DNA from: K189A clade bacterium
Lineage (GTDB): Bacteria > Pseudomonadota > Gammaproteobacteria > Pseudomonadales > Azotimanducaceae
Length of the DNA stretch: 5,092 nucleotides
NCBI GenBank assembly: GCA_007571095.1
Contig: RKSB01000171.1
Location: 1-5,092, forward strand
Direction: 5' to 3'
Below the pieces are notes generated by a model. The model had not been told where the DNA came from and did not search any database. It worked only from the letters and a program-made list of their open reading frames with translations. A program made the translations under genes and the position numbers. Positions within the stretch are counted from its first letter, which is position 1; each line of letters begins with the position of its first letter. Shown here in pieces: positions 4,262 through 5,092 of this stretch.

Positions 4262-5092
4262 ATGAGCCAACAACAGGACAAAGCTGCGTCAACCAGCCGC
4301 CGGGCCACTGTGACCGGACGTTTTGACAAGGTTGCCGCCGAGGTCTTTCCCGAGTACTCGAGAACTCGCCTGCAGGCTTATATTCGGCAGGGCATTCTAC
4401 GCGTTAACGGTGGCCGTCAAGAGCCTGATTTTCAACTTTCCGGCGACGAAGAACTGACGCTGGCTACGAGTCTGGATGACCCTTACCCCGAAGCCCGGTC
4501 GTGGGTGGCCACTCAAATGGATATTTGCGTGCTTTACGAGGACGACCATCTGGTGCTGGTGGACAAGCCAGCAGGGCTGGTCACACACCCGGGGGCGGGG
4601 CATTTTGAGGATACTCTGGCCAACGGGCTGCTGGAACGATATCCGGCTCTTGGTGGCATACCTCGCTCGGGCCTTGTGCATCGTCTGGACAAGGATACTT
4701 CGGGCCTTCTGCTGGTGGCCAAGAGCATTCGAGTGCAGTTGTCCCTGGCAGACATGCTGAAGCATCGGCAAGTGAAGCGCGTATATTCAATGCTGATCAG
4801 CGGCCGGCTGACGAAGCCGGCAACCATCAGCGCAGAGATTGGCCGGCACGCCAGAAACAGAAAGCGAATGGCGGTTGTTGAAAGAGGCAAACCGGCTGTC
4901 ACTTTCGTCCAGCCCTTGCGTTGCTACAAGCAGTGTACTCTGGCCAGTGCCACTCTGGGGACCGGTCGAACGCATCAGATCAGAGTGCACATGAAGCATC
5001 TGGGTTATCCGCTCATCGGCGATCGAGTATATGGTTTCAAGCCGAGAATCGACAAGTCTGACACTTCCGGCTATGCCCTGAGCCTGTTTCCA
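4262..5092 (+). CDS. rluD: 23S rRNA pseudouridine(1911/1915/1917) synthase RluD, 3' end outside window
   Basis: 277 residues are present; E. coli RluD has 326, so roughly the last 40-50 are missing. An N-terminal S4 RNA-binding domain (about 18-70) shows RFDKVAAEVFPEYSRTRLQA and a GILRVNG turn. The RluA/RluD-type catalytic domain follows: LYEDDHLVLVDKPAGLVTHP (91-110), the active-site motif HRLDKDTSGLL (140-150) with catalytic Asp143, KPAVT (210-214), and GRTHQIRVHM (235-244), all characteristic of the family. The enzyme isomerises uridines in helix 69 of the large-subunit rRNA in the cytoplasm, a modification that affects ribosome assembly and termination. The S4 'RLD' is RFD here, a mild change. 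The start ATG follows CGGAG by only three bases, a tight spacing. The divergent neighbour bamD supports orthology to rluD rather than to rluA or rluC. No stop or frameshift is seen in the visible part. Confidence 0.95.
   Translation, partial: MSQQQDKAASTSRRATVTGRFDKVAAEVFPEYSRTRLQAYIRQGILRVNGGRQEPDFQLSGDEELTLATSLDDPYPEARSWVATQMDICVLYEDDHLVLVDKPAGLVTHPGAGHFEDTLANGLLERYPALGGIPRSGLVHRLDKDTSGLLLVAKSIRVQLSLADMLKHRQVKRVYSMLISGRLTKPATISAEIGRHARNRKRMAVVERGKPAVTFVQPLRCYKQCTLASATLGTGRTHQIRVHMKHLGYPLIGDRVYGFKPRIDKSDTSGYALSLFP

Noticed and set aside
4397..4999. Several minus-strand ORFs of 69-124 codons opposite rluD
   Set aside because: rluD on the plus strand is intact with all family motifs; the minus frames are low-complexity antisense shadows.

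Overview
The window reads as a chromosomal segment of a gammaproteobacterium, moderately GC-rich by eye. It carries a type IV pilus minor-pilin operon, followed by a conserved outer-membrane and ribosome housekeeping block. Three points support the assignment: a divergent bamD/rluD pair (the arrangement I know from Escherichia coli and Pseudomonas), a PilV-PilW-PilX series with recognisable family motifs, and a GspH/FimT-type pseudopilin.

Layout. Positions 2-205 (+) are the 3' end of a PilE-like minor pilin. It is followed by pilV (229-792), pilW (797-1924) and pilX (about 1911-2522), all on + and either tightly spaced or overlapping, so almost certainly one transcript. On the minus strand a FimT/GspH-type pseudopilin (2523-3110) converges on pilX with no base between the two stop codons. 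Upstream of it on the same strand, across a 154-base gap, is bamD (3265-4167). A 94-base divergent spacer then separates bamD from rluD (4262 to the window end, truncated).

How the parts fit. Minor pilins PilV, PilW, PilX and PilE are inserted in the inner membrane, processed by prepilin peptidase PilD, and form the initiation and tip complex of type IV pili. A FimT-type pseudopilin can act in DNA uptake. BamD is the essential lipoprotein of the Bam machine that inserts outer-membrane beta-barrels. RluD makes pseudouridines in helix 69 of 23S rRNA. In Pseudomonas aeruginosa, as I remember the map, rluD and bamD (comL) lie next to pilS-pilR and the fimT-fimU-pilVWXY1-pilE cluster. This window looks like a compacted version in which pilSR is not between them and pilY1 is not after pilX.

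Most notable signals: acidic DxDxDG (EF-hand-like) loops recur in the minor pilins, including a textbook 12-residue loop at the C terminus of the PilE-like protein. The FimT-like protein has a GRxR motif in its tail. Its only usable start is a TTG that overlaps the stop of a 13-codon leader ORF. TCGA is enriched in the pilin genes. I see no wholly new system, tRNA, rRNA, CRISPR array or insertion sequence.
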